DNA of 34,398 nucleotides, from positions 1-34,398 of the forward strand of contig CALIOL010000083.1 in assembly GCA_938044705.1 (NCBI GenBank), in the 5' to 3' direction. The position numbers and the translations under genes were made by a program. Positions 1 to 9,089 of the stretch are shown here, in pieces. The notes below the pieces were generated by a model. That model ran no database searches, was not told the DNA's origin, and saw only the letters and a list, made by a program, of their open reading frames with translations. The stretch is from an uncultured Ilumatobacter sp. GTDB lineage: Bacteria; Actinomycetota; Acidimicrobiia; Acidimicrobiales; Ilumatobacteraceae. Each line of letters begins with the position of its first letter. Positions within the stretch are counted from its first letter, which is position 1.

Positions 1-1193
1 GTGTGCAGCGAGCGGGCGGCGAGTTCCATCTGGTTCGCCGGGATGATGATCGACACGCGGATCGTCGACGTCGAGATCATCTGGATGTTGACGTCGTTGT
101 CGGCGAGGACGCGGAACATCTTCGCTGCGATACCCGGCGACGACTTCATGCCGGCGCCGACGAGTGACACCTTTGCGATGTCGTCGTCGTGGGTGACCTT
201 CGTGGCGCCGATCTCCTCGGCAACGCGCTGGACGATCGATTCGGCCTGCCCGAGGTCGGCCATCGGCATCGTGAAGCTGATGTCGGTCGTGCCGTCGGTC
301 GAGGTGTTCTGCACGATCATGTCCACGTTCACGTGAGCGTCGGCGAGCGGCTCGAACAGTGCGGCAGACACGCCCGGCTTGTCGGGAACACCGAGCACGG
401 TGACCTTTGCTTCGGTCATGTCGGTCACGACACCGGAGATGATGGGATCTTCCACGGAGGGCTCCTCGTTACTGACCCACGTGCCCTGCTCCCAAGTGAA
501 GGCAGAACGAACGTGGAGGGGTACGTCATGGTTTCGGGCGAACTCGACGGATCGCATCGCGAGGACTTTCGAGCCGGCGCCGGCCATCTCGAGCATCTCG
601 TCGAAGTGCACCTTGGACAGCTTGCGTGCACGCGGGACGATGCGTGGATCGGCGGTGAACACACCGGTCACGTCGGTGTAGATCTCACAGGCGTCGGCAT
701 CCATCGCTCCTGCGAGCGCGGATGCGGTGAGGTCCGATGCGCCGCGGCCCATCGTGGTGATTTCCTTGTCGGTGCTGACGCCCTGGAAACCGGCGATGAC
801 GGCAACTTTGCCCTCGCCGATGGAGGCCCGCACCCGGTCGCCTTTGACTTCGATGATCTTGGCTTTGCGGTGCGCGGTGTCGGTGATGATGCCGACTTGG
901 CTACCCGTGTAGCTCACGGCGTCGACGCCACGCTCGTGCAGTGCCATGGTGAGGAGCGCGGCGGTTTGGCGTTCTCCGGTGGTCAGCAACATGTCCATCT
1001 CTCGACCGGACTGCTGCTTGGACACCTGGTCGGCAAGGGAGATCAGGTTGTCGGTCGCCTTACCCATGGCCGAGACGACGACGATGACGTCGTCACCGCG
1101 GCGCTTGGTGATGGCGACGTTGTCCGCCACGGCCTTGATGCGGTCCGGGTCGGCGACCGACGTGCCGCCGTACTTCTGAACGATCAGTGCCAC
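1..1193 (-). CDS. lysC: Aspartate kinase, 3' end truncated by window edge
   Basis: Reverse-strand translation from GTG at 1193 reads VALIVQKYGGTSVADPDRIKAVA..., the classic aspartokinase N-terminus (KYGGTS); the frame stays open to the window edge. Confidence 0.9.
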   Translation of the reverse strand, partial: MALIVQKYGGTSVADPDRIKAVADNVAITKRRGDDVIVVVSAMGKATDNLISLADQVSKQQSGREMDMLLTTGERQTAALLTMALHERGVDAVSYTGSQVGIITDTAHRKAKIIEVKGDRVRASIGEGKVAVIAGFQGVSTDKEITTMGRGASDLTASALAGAMDADACEIYTDVTGVFTADPRIVPRARKLSKVHFDEMLEMAGAGSKVLAMRSVEFARNHDVPLHVRSAFTWEQGTWVSNEEPSVEDPIISGVVTDMTEAKVTVLGVPDKPGVSAALFEPLADAHVNVDMIVQNTSTDGTTDISFTMPMADLGQAESIVQRVAEEIGATKVTHDDDIAKVSLVGAGMKSSPGIAAKMFRVLADNDVNIQMISTSTIRVSIIIPANQMELAARSLH

Positions 1194-1237
1194 GGGTACT
1201 GCAGGCTATCGGCTGCGTTGCGCGAGGCGAGCAGCGG

Positions 1238-2371
1238 TTACTCGCCGAGTCGCGCCAGGAGCTCGCTGGTCGTCCAACGCTCGTCAAGGGCTCGACGAAC
1301 CAGGTCCGCCTGGCTCATCGGAACCAGACCATCGAGCGGGGGATCCTCGTCGAGGTTGCCGGGAAACGGGTACCCCTCAGCCGAGGCTGCCACCACCCGA
1401 TCGAGCGCAGCTCGGTCGACACCTCGGGTCAACTGTTCGAGCAGCACCGGGTACACAGCCAGCGACATTGCTCTCCGATCGACCGACTCCATGGTGCGAC
1501 CGAACGCGCTGCCGACCTGCAACAGGTTCGCGATCCGGCGGACGTCGGCGGTCACGTTGGTGCCGGCGCCGTGGAATACCGCCGGGTTGAAGAAGACCGC
1601 ATCGCCCTTGGCGAGGGCACTTTGCGTGTAGTGCTGTGCGAAGTACTCGACGAAATCGTCGCGACGCCACGCCACATAGCCGGCCGCGTACTTGTGCGAG
1701 TGCGGCAGGTACATCGTCGGACCGGTGTCGATGGGCATGTCGCAGTGAGCGATCGCACCTTGCAGCGTGAGCGCGGGAGACAGGCGATGTACGTGCGCCG
1801 GAAACCGTTCGGCGGCAGCGTTGTCGAGAAACCCGAGGTGATAGTCCCGGTGCGGTTGCTGCGCCTGACCACCGGGGTTGACCACGTTCACCTGCGCGGT
1901 GATCTGGTAGTTCGGTCCGAGCCATGCGGTCGATGCGGCTGCGATGATTTCGTTCGCGTAGTAGTCGGCGAACACCTGCGGGTTGCGCAGCGCCAACTTC
2001 TCGATGGTGTTCCACACTCGGTCGTTCGCTCCCGCGGGCGCGAAGTGATCGGCTGCTGGCCCGTCGGGTTCACGTTCCTCTTCGATCATCGCGTTGAACT
2101 CTGCCGAGGCGCTGTCGATGACGCTCGTGTCGACCGCATCGGCGAACACCGCAATGCCCGGACCGTGGGCGAACACCGCAGCGAGCTCTGCAAACAGCTC
2201 GCGTGCGCGGCCATCGGCGAGTGCTCGACGAACGGCATCGCCGTCGTAGACGACCGCACCGTTGTCGACGCCGCGCGAGAACGGGTACTGCGCCGGGTCG
2301 GTCTCGACCTCGACGATCTGACGGAATTCGTCAAGTGAGCACTCTGCGGCACTCAACCAGGATTCAGTCAT
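1238..2371 (-). CDS. Phytanoyl-CoA dioxygenase (PhyH) family Fe(II)/2-oxoglutarate oxygenase
   Basis: 377 aa; HRD (QQPHRDYHLG) and distal His (NPAVFHGAGTN) with a following Arg (ADVRRIAN) fit the PhyH facial-triad pattern. Start overlaps the upstream aldolase stop. Confidence 0.8.
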   Translation of the reverse strand: MTESWLSAAECSLDEFRQIVEVETDPAQYPFSRGVDNGAVVYDGDAVRRALADGRARELFAELAAVFAHGPGIAVFADAVDTSVIDSASAEFNAMIEEEREPDGPAADHFAPAGANDRVWNTIEKLALRNPQVFADYYANEIIAAASTAWLGPNYQITAQVNVVNPGGQAQQPHRDYHLGFLDNAAAERFPAHVHRLSPALTLQGAIAHCDMPIDTGPTMYLPHSHKYAAGYVAWRRDDFVEYFAQHYTQSALAKGDAVFFNPAVFHGAGTNVTADVRRIANLLQVGSAFGRTMESVDRRAMSLAVYPVLLEQLTRGVDRAALDRVVAASAEGYPFPGNLDEDPPLDGLVPMSQADLVRRALDERWTTSELLARLGE

Positions 2372-3203
2372 CGCCCACGCCTCGGTTCACGTCGAGTAGT
2401 CGCTCGAACCGCTCCCGAACGGCACCGTTCAACATCTCGGTGCGCTCCGCTGGCTCCGACCGAAGCGCATCGCCCCAGAGCGCACGGCCGACCATGAAGC
2501 CGCTGCACCCTTCGGCGACCGCCACGGACAACTGTTCCTCGAAGGCCTCGAAGCTGCCTCCGCCGGAGAGCATCGCCCACGGCACCTCGAGCAAGTTGGT
2601 CACCGCGGCACACGCATCAGCGGTGCCGGGATACGGCAGTTTGAGCAAGTCGCTACCGAACGACGCAAAGCGATCAGCGGTTTCGACGATCAGTTCCGCT
2701 CGTCGTTCCGGTGAGGCGACGCCGTAGAAGAGCGGCTCGAGCGCGATCGGCAAGTCCTGCTCGTGGCATGCAGCCACCAACTCGCGTGCGGTGGCCTCCT
2801 GTTGGGTGGCCAAGGCTCCGTCGGGTCGGTAGGCGAGCAGCAGCTTCGCCGACGAGGCGCCTGAGGCCTTTGCCTGGGCTGGCGACCAGCCCGGGAGCAG
2901 CGTGGTTGGCGTGGTTTCGGGGTCGTCGAGGTATCCCTGGGCTTCGAGTGCCGCGAGGAAACCGACACCTTCGGGCAGAACGCCTGCGTCACGCACCTGC
3001 GGGATCGAGTACTCCGGCTCGAGCATGACCCCGGTCGCCAAGTCACCGAGTGCGTCCACGACCTCGACCTTCAGCGCGGTGATCTCCGCCGCGCTGATCG
3101 ACATTGGATCGTCCGGCGAGAGAAACTCCCGGAGAGAGTCGCGATGATCGATTGCCAGGATCGAAAACCGACCCGCCGCATCGCGCAGGCCATCGAGGCT
3201 CAT
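2364..3203 (-). CDS. Class I DhnA-type aldolase, LacD (tagatose-1,6-bisphosphate aldolase)/YihT-like
   Basis: Start set at MSLDGLRDAAGRFSILAIDHRDSLREFL. LacD/YihT-like segments ASSAKLLLAYRPD, SDLLKLPYPG, PWAMLSGGGSFEAFEEQLSVAVAEGCSGFMVGRALW. ATGA overlap with upstream iolB. Confidence 0.75.
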   Translation of the reverse strand: MSLDGLRDAAGRFSILAIDHRDSLREFLSPDDPMSISAAEITALKVEVVDALGDLATGVMLEPEYSIPQVRDAGVLPEGVGFLAALEAQGYLDDPETTPTTLLPGWSPAQAKASGASSAKLLLAYRPDGALATQQEATARELVAACHEQDLPIALEPLFYGVASPERRAELIVETADRFASFGSDLLKLPYPGTADACAAVTNLLEVPWAMLSGGGSFEAFEEQLSVAVAEGCSGFMVGRALWGDALRSEPAERTEMLNGAVRERFERLLDVNRGVGDD

Positions 3204-4114
3204 GACGGCGGATGTACCACGGGCAATTCCCATGCCTCGTGATCCCAGTTGTCTTGTATCCACAGGTGCGCCTCGTCGAAGCACGGGGGAGTGGTCCGCT
3301 CCTCGTCGACCAACTCGCCGGCGAGGTAGTTCAGGAACATCATGTGCGAACTGGGGCACGCCACCGACGAGTGGTAGCCCTTCGTGACCAACACGGCTTC
3401 GCCGTCCCGCGCTGAAAACAACTCATCGAAGTCCTCGTCATCGCGCCAGTTGCGCTGCATCACGAAGCCGTTGTCTGGAGTCACTCGGAAGTAGTACACC
3501 TCTTCGAGATACGGCGAGCCGTCGCGACCGTCGTGGCAGTGCGGGGCCCATCCCGACCAGGTTCCTCGCGGGACATAGACCTCGTACAAGATGAGTCGCT
3601 CGGCATCGATCGGTGGTGCCAGCACGTGGTTCACGTGTCGGTATGCCGAGCCACCGCCGCGGAGCTCCTGCTTCATCTCGTTCGGAACGATGAGCCGAGT
3701 CGGGTACTTGCCCTCGGCTTCGGCCGATCCGATCGAGAACTCGAAGCCGCCCTCCGCTGCGACGATCTCCATCGCATCCCCGGGCGTGACGTAGACGATG
3801 TGCGGCATCTCCTCGAAGACCGACGTTCGGCTGATCTCGAAGGTCTGTCCGCCTGCGGTCACGGTGCCAGCGCCACGAAGCGGCACGATCGCGGTCTCTT
3901 CGCCCGGGCGCGACGATGCATGAGACTCGCCAGCATCCAACTCGACGACGGCGAAGCTGAGGAAGTCCCAGCCAGCATTCTCGGGTGTGACGTCGATCCG
4001 CACCGTGCCGTCGGGATTCCGCGTGCGGTGGTGCGCCATATCGGTCTCGCGCATCGGCCCAACCGGGCGGGAGTGACGCATCGGGAAGCCGGAGTGGGAC
4101 AGAGCGTCGGTCAT
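3200..4114 (-). CDS. iolB: 5-deoxy-glucuronate isomerase
   Basis: Cupin with APHCHDGRDGSPYLEEVYYFRV and YHSSVACPSSHMMFLNYLAG, characteristic of IolB; start at MTDALSHSG. Confidence 0.92.
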   Translation of the reverse strand: MTDALSHSGFPMRHSRPVGPMRETDMAHHRTRNPDGTVRIDVTPENAGWDFLSFAVVELDAGESHASSRPGEETAIVPLRGAGTVTAGGQTFEISRTSVFEEMPHIVYVTPGDAMEIVAAEGGFEFSIGSAEAEGKYPTRLIVPNEMKQELRGGGSAYRHVNHVLAPPIDAERLILYEVYVPRGTWSGWAPHCHDGRDGSPYLEEVYYFRVTPDNGFVMQRNWRDDEDFDELFSARDGEAVLVTKGYHSSVACPSSHMMFLNYLAGELVDEERTTPPCFDEAHLWIQDNWDHEAWELPVVHPPS

Positions 4115-5112
4115 TGGTCGATCTCCTTGATGGTGACGGGTCGATTCTCCTGGAGTGAGCGCAGTGCGGCCTGACCGATCACCAGTGGCGCACGCCCATC
4201 GGCGCCTGACGCCGGGCTCGGTCCATCGGTCCGCACCATCGTGACGAACGCCGCCCACTGATCGAGATAGCTCTGCGCATAGCGCTCGAGGAAGAAGTCC
4301 TCGAGTGGTGTCCGCGCGAAGCCGTCAGATGTCGCCAGGGTCGTGTGATGCTGGTGCACGTTGTCGGACGCCGCCATGCCATCGCTGCCGAACACCTCGA
4401 CGCGCTGGTCGTAGCCGTAGAGCGCCTGGCGGCTGTTGTCGATGGTCGTCATCGCTCCGTTCTCGTGCGTCAACATGACGACCGCCGTGTCGATATCGCC
4501 AGCTTCGCCGATCTCGGCGATGTGAGCCGTGCCGCGGGCGTAGACCTCCACGACCTCAGAGCCGGTGACGTATCGCGCCATATCGAAGTCGTGGATCGTC
4601 ATGTCGTTGAACATTCCGCCCGACACCTTGATGTACGCAATTGGCGGCGGCCCAGGGTCCCGGCTCGTGACTTTGCACACGTGAACGTCACCAACCGCAC
4701 CGCGTGCCACTGCGTCGGCGACGGCGCGATGACTCGGGTCGTAGCGGCGATTGAAACCGATCTGCAGCTTTACCCCGGCCGAATCCACTGCGGCCAAGCC
4801 GCGGTCGACGTCGGAAAGACTGAGTGAGATGGGCTTCTCGCAGAAGATTGCGAGTCCCGCTTCTGCGGCCGCGACGATCGCCTCGACATGGGTGTCCGTG
4901 CTGGTGCAGATCGCCACCGCGTCGACATCGACGAGTGCGTCCTCCAGTGAGGTCGCGACACGACAGCCGAGATCGGCGGCGACGGATTCGGCCGCGTCGG
5001 CGACCACATCGAACACTGCCGCGACCGATGTCCCCTCGATGCGTCGGGCCAGCATCTCTGCGTGCATGCGGCCAATGCGGCCGCAGCCCAGTACTGCGAA
5101 TCTGATCGTCAT
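4111..5112 (-). CDS. iolG: Inositol 2-dehydrogenase (Gfo/Idh/MocA family)
   Basis: MTIRFAVLGCGRIGRMHAEMLARR Rossmann start; CEKPISLS; QIGFNRRYDPSH; GGMFNDMTIHDFDMARY. Sits between iolB and iolD. Confidence 0.88.
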   Translation of the reverse strand: MTIRFAVLGCGRIGRMHAEMLARRIEGTSVAAVFDVVADAAESVAADLGCRVATSLEDALVDVDAVAICTSTDTHVEAIVAAAEAGLAIFCEKPISLSLSDVDRGLAAVDSAGVKLQIGFNRRYDPSHRAVADAVARGAVGDVHVCKVTSRDPGPPPIAYIKVSGGMFNDMTIHDFDMARYVTGSEVVEVYARGTAHIAEIGEAGDIDTAVVMLTHENGAMTTIDNSRQALYGYDQRVEVFGSDGMAASDNVHQHHTTLATSDGFARTPLEDFFLERYAQSYLDQWAAFVTMVRTDGPSPASGADGRAPLVIGQAALRSLQENRPVTIKEIDQ

Positions 5113-5135
5113 CTCGTTCTCCTTCGTCCTCTGCT

Positions 5136-6998
5136 CTAGACCCGACGTTGAGCGCTCTTGCCGGCCACGACCTCGTCGTGAGCCGACACCACGTCGGGGC
5201 GGTATGACACTTCGGGTACGCCCACTTCCCAGAAGGTGCCGCCCTCGGTCCACTCGTAGCGATGCGTCTGGAGCGCGATCACATACGTCCGATCGGACGC
5301 GCGAGCGCGCACCATTGCCGCTTCCAGCTCAGCAACGGTGTGCACCGTCTCGGCGTTGCAGCCCTGAGCCCGCGCCAACATCTCGAAGTCGACGCGCACC
5401 TCGGTGTTGGGGCCGTTGCAGTCGTCGAGCAGATTGTTGAACGGCACACCGCCCTGGTTCACCTGCAGCCGGTTGATCACGGCGTAGCCGCCGTTGTCGC
5501 AGATGATCACGATCATCTTGTGGCCGCTGATCACGGAGCTGTACAGGTCGGAGTTCATCATCATCGTCGAGCCGTCACCGACGAACACGATGACCTCGCG
5601 GTCAGGCATCGCCATCTTGGCGCCCCATCCCCCGGCGATCTCGTAGCCCATGCAGCTGAAGCCGTACTCGCAGTCGAAGCTGTTGATCTCGTCGGCGCGC
5701 CAGCCGTTGTTTACCTCACCGGGGAAGCCGCCGGCCGCGGCGAGCGCGTAGTCACCCGGCGCCTTGTTGCGGTCGACTGCACCGACCACCTGCGCGTAGC
5801 TCACGGGTTCGCCAGCAGCCACCGCGTCGTCGGTCGGCGCCGCGATCTTGTCGATGTAGGCGTGATAGCCCGCTCGCTCGACGGTGGCGCGTTCGCTCCA
5901 ATCATCACCGGAACGCCAGTCACCCAACGCCTCGGTCAGCTCTTCGAGCCCGGCGCGAGCGTCGGCCACCAGCGGCAGCGAGCGGCGCTTGTGCGCATCG
6001 AAGCGTGCCGCGTTCAAGCCGATGATCGTCATGTCGGGCTCTTGGAACAGCGTCCACGAACCGGTGGTGAAGTCTTCGAGGCGGCTCCCGACCGCCAACA
6101 CCACGTCAGCAGCGGCAGCCAGGTTGTTCGCCGACTCGCACCCGGTTACGCCGATCGGGCCGGCGTTGAGCGCGTGGCCCGCCACCAGGCTCGCCTTGCC
6201 CGCAACCGTCTCGACGACGGGGATGTTGTGACGGTCGGCGAACGCCAGCAGCGCGGCCTCTGCGAACGAGTAGTGCACGCCACCGCCAGCGAGAATCAAC
6301 GGCTTCGAGGCATTGCGGAGCGCGTCAGCCGCTGCGGCCAGCTGACCTCGATCAGGCCGAGCGCGCACGATCGCATGGTGCTTCGGAGCGAGGAACTCAT
6401 CGGGAACATCGAACGCCATTGCCTGCACGTCCTGCGGCAGACCGAAGAACGCGGGTCCGCAGTCGGCCGGGTCGAGCATCGTGTCGATCGCCTGCGGCAA
6501 CGACGTGAGCACCTGGTCAGGGACCACGATGCGGTCCCAGTACCGAGCAACCGCGCGGAACGAGTCGTTGACGGTCGTCGACGGCACCCCGAAGTGCTCG
6601 ACCTGCTGCAGGACCGGGTCGGGCGTGCGCGAGGCGAATGAGTCACCGGCGAGCAACAGCAGCGGAATGCGGTTCGAGTGCGCGACGCCGGCGGCGGTCA
6701 CCATATTGGTGGCGCCGGGTCCGATCGACGAGGTGGCCGTCATGATCTGGCGGCGACGCACGGCCTTGTTGTACGCCGTGGCAGCCAGCGCCATGCCCTG
6801 TTCGTTCTGCCCGCGCCAGGTCGGTAGCTCGTCCTTGCGTTCTTCGAGTGCGTGACCGAGGCACGTGACGTTGCCGTGTCCGAAGATGCCGTAGACGCCC
6901 GGAAAGAGCGGAGCGGTCGAACCATCGCCGAGTTCGGTCGTTTGTGCGATCAAGTGTCCGACGATCGCCTGTGCAACCGTCCGTCGTTGTGTTCCCAT
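5136..6998 (-). CDS. iolD: 3D-(3,5/4)-trihydroxycyclohexane-1,2-dione acylhydrolase (ThDP-dependent)
   Basis: 620 aa; TVAQAIVGHL...FGHGNVTCLGHALEE...GQNEQGMALAATAYNKA and ThDP motif VGDGSTMMMNSDLYSSVISGHKMIVIICDNGGYAVINRLQ. Confidence 0.94.
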   Translation of the reverse strand: MGTQRRTVAQAIVGHLIAQTTELGDGSTAPLFPGVYGIFGHGNVTCLGHALEERKDELPTWRGQNEQGMALAATAYNKAVRRRQIMTATSSIGPGATNMVTAAGVAHSNRIPLLLLAGDSFASRTPDPVLQQVEHFGVPSTTVNDSFRAVARYWDRIVVPDQVLTSLPQAIDTMLDPADCGPAFFGLPQDVQAMAFDVPDEFLAPKHHAIVRARPDRGQLAAAADALRNASKPLILAGGGVHYSFAEAALLAFADRHNIPVVETVAGKASLVAGHALNAGPIGVTGCESANNLAAAADVVLAVGSRLEDFTTGSWTLFQEPDMTIIGLNAARFDAHKRRSLPLVADARAGLEELTEALGDWRSGDDWSERATVERAGYHAYIDKIAAPTDDAVAAGEPVSYAQVVGAVDRNKAPGDYALAAAGGFPGEVNNGWRADEINSFDCEYGFSCMGYEIAGGWGAKMAMPDREVIVFVGDGSTMMMNSDLYSSVISGHKMIVIICDNGGYAVINRLQVNQGGVPFNNLLDDCNGPNTEVRVDFEMLARAQGCNAETVHTVAELEAAMVRARASDRTYVIALQTHRYEWTEGGTFWEVGVPEVSYRPDVVSAHDEVVAGKSAQRRV

Positions 6999-7008
6999 GA
7001 TGTCGTCC

Positions 7009-8181
7009 TCAGGTGGATGAGATATTGGTGACGGGTTCCCAGCGTTCCGACTTCCAGCTCGTGAGCAGAGCGGACTGCACGCTCACGTAGTCGATGGCTT
7101 CAGCGAAGCCGGGCTGATGCTGACGGTCTGCTGCGACCGACGACAAGAACTCGAAGTCTTCGATCACCTTCAGGTCCTCGTAGCCGATCGAGTTCGCGTC
7201 GCCGGGCACGAAATTGCCGTGGTACGGGTACCGATCACCGGCGTACACGGTCGTGTAGCCACGAGCTGCGTCACCGACGAGGTTGAGCTGCAACTCGTTC
7301 ATGGTCTCGAGGTTCCACTTCAGCGAACCCTTCGTGCCGTAGATCTCGAATGCGCACTGACTTTCGGGGCCGACGATCGTGCGGCTCGCCTCGAACGTGC
7401 CGCGTGCACCGCTCTCGAACTGCACCATGGCACCGAAGTAGTCCTCGTTCTCGACCGGCCCGGTCGGGTCGCCGGGCGAGCCCATGTCGTAGTGGGTGCC
7501 GCCGGCCTTGGGCAGCGGACGATCGGGGATGTACGTGTGGCCGGCGCCGACGACCTTCTTGATCGGACCGACGAGCATGTGGGCGAGATCGATCGAGTGA
7601 CTCAGGATGTCGGAGCTCACGCCATGGCCTGCGCCGTCGAGCTGGAAGCGCCACGACAACAACCCCATCGGGTCCGAGCCGTACATCGTGAAGAAGCGGC
7701 CGTGATAGTTGGTGATCTCGCCGAGCGTGCCGTCCGCGATCAGGTTCTTCGCGTGCTGAACCAGCGGCGCCCAGCGGTAGTTGTATCCGACGCCGGTGAT
7801 CACGCCGGCGGCGCGGGTGGCCGCTTCGATCCGCACCGTCTGCTCAGGCGTGCCGCCGACCGGCTTTTCGCAGAACACGTGCTTGCCCGCCTCGGCGGCT
7901 GCGATCGCGATCGGCTCATGCAGCATGTTCGGTGCACAGATGCAGACCACGTCGACGTCGGGGTGGTTGACCGCGGCGTTCCAGTCCGTGGTCCCTTCGC
8001 GGAACCCGAACGACTCGACAGCTTCGCTGACGCGCTCGTCCATGTTGTCGCTGATGATGATCAGCTGGGGGTCATAGGTTCGCTCAGGGAAGAGCGTCGG
8101 GATCCTGAGGTACGAGCGCGTGTGCGCCTGGCCCATCCAACCGAAGCCGATCACGGCGATACCGATCTTCTTGCGTGTCAT
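7009..8181 (-). CDS. Gfo/Idh/MocA family oxidoreductase (second dehydrogenase of the cluster)
   Basis: 390 aa; IGIAVIGFGWMGQAHTRSYLR, HVFCEKPVGGTPEQ, GVGYNYRWAPLVQHAK. Confidence 0.87.
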   Translation of the reverse strand: MTRKKIGIAVIGFGWMGQAHTRSYLRIPTLFPERTYDPQLIIISDNMDERVSEAVESFGFREGTTDWNAAVNHPDVDVVCICAPNMLHEPIAIAAAEAGKHVFCEKPVGGTPEQTVRIEAATRAAGVITGVGYNYRWAPLVQHAKNLIADGTLGEITNYHGRFFTMYGSDPMGLLSWRFQLDGAGHGVSSDILSHSIDLAHMLVGPIKKVVGAGHTYIPDRPLPKAGGTHYDMGSPGDPTGPVENEDYFGAMVQFESGARGTFEASRTIVGPESQCAFEIYGTKGSLKWNLETMNELQLNLVGDAARGYTTVYAGDRYPYHGNFVPGDANSIGYEDLKVIEDFEFLSSVAADRQHQPGFAEAIDYVSVQSALLTSWKSERWEPVTNISST

Positions 8182-9089
8182 GCGTGTCCGCCTTGTGAGG
8201 TCGGGTGGACGATCTCGGCGGCAGTCGACACTGCCGTCGCGACGTCACCGTCGGAGGGGTAGAGCAGCGAGCGGCCAACCACGAGGCCGCGCACGTTGGG
8301 GACGGCCATCGCGCGACGCCATTCGTCGAACGCTGTCGCTGGGTTGGGGCCGGGGGTGCCACCGAGGATCAGACCGGGCAGCGACGTTGCGGCCATCACA
8401 CGTTCGACCTGGTTGGTCGCAGGCAACTTCAGCCACGTGTACGCCGATGTCGCTCCCAGCGCGTTCGCGATGCCGACGCACTTCACCAGCGCGTCGTCGT
8501 CGGTGTCGAGCACGGCGCGACCGTCTTCGGACGTTGTGTACGGCAGCGGTTCGAGCATCGCCACCTTGCGCGCCGCGGCGAGTTCCGTGATCCATTCGGC
8601 ACACGACTCGATCGTGTATCGACTGCGCTTGTCGGCCATGTCGATGCGCAGCAGCATCTTGCCGCCGTCGAGACCTTGGTCGACGATCGCGTCCGGCGTG
8701 TGCGCAGTGAGCTGATCGTCGAGCTCCCAGGCCGAGCCCAAGAGTCCGCCGCGGTTGATCGAGCCGATCGCGACCTTGCCGTCGAGCGCACCGAGCAGCG
8801 CGAGGTCGTCGAGCACGTCGGGCGTCGCCATCACGCCGTCGACACCCGGATCGGCGAGCGCGACCATCGTGCGTTCGATCACGTCACGCCGATCGGCCAT
8901 CACGAACGGCTGGCCAGAAACCCCGACCATGCCGCGCGCCGGGTGGTCGATCGCAATGATGAACGTGTTGCCGTCGTCGGCGAGCAGAGGTCGGCTCGTG
9001 CGCGCCGCGAGTGCGTCGGCGATGGCCGTCGGGCGCGTCGCTCGAGTCTCGAGGAGTTCGAGCCAGCGTTCGTCGGTGATCACGCTCAC
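8178..9089 (-). CDS. Cgl0159-family (beta/alpha)8-fold protein, DhnA/DeoC-like aldolase candidate
   Basis: 303 aa; FIIAIDHPARGMVGV, KVAMLEPLPYT, YTWLKLPATNQVERVMAATSLPGLILGGTPGPNP; overlaps both neighbours; lies directly downstream of iolC. Confidence 0.75.
   Translation of the reverse strand: MSVITDERWLELLETRATRPTAIADALAARTSRPLLADDGNTFIIAIDHPARGMVGVSGQPFVMADRRDVIERTMVALADPGVDGVMATPDVLDDLALLGALDGKVAIGSINRGGLLGSAWELDDQLTAHTPDAIVDQGLDGGKMLLRIDMADKRSRYTIESCAEWITELAAARKVAMLEPLPYTTSEDGRAVLDTDDDALVKCVGIANALGATSAYTWLKLPATNQVERVMAATSLPGLILGGTPGPNPATAFDEWRRAMAVPNVRGLVVGRSLLYPSDGDVATAVSTAAEIVHPTSQGGHA

Noticed and set aside
1226-1246. GGCGAG...CTCGCC inverted repeat overlapping the phyH stop
   Set aside because: 6-bp stem with 9-nt loop is expected by chance at this GC content; no T-tract.
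5148-5159. TTGAGCGCTCTT resembling the LacI operator, inside the iolD 3' end
   Set aside because: Only partial match, within coding sequence, and GAGCGCTC is frequent by chance in such GC-rich DNA; kept only as something to test by EMSA.
5262-6641. 459-aa plus-strand frame opposite iolD
   Set aside because: His/Arg/Val/Asp-rich shadow translation with no domain motifs; iolD on the other strand is unambiguous.
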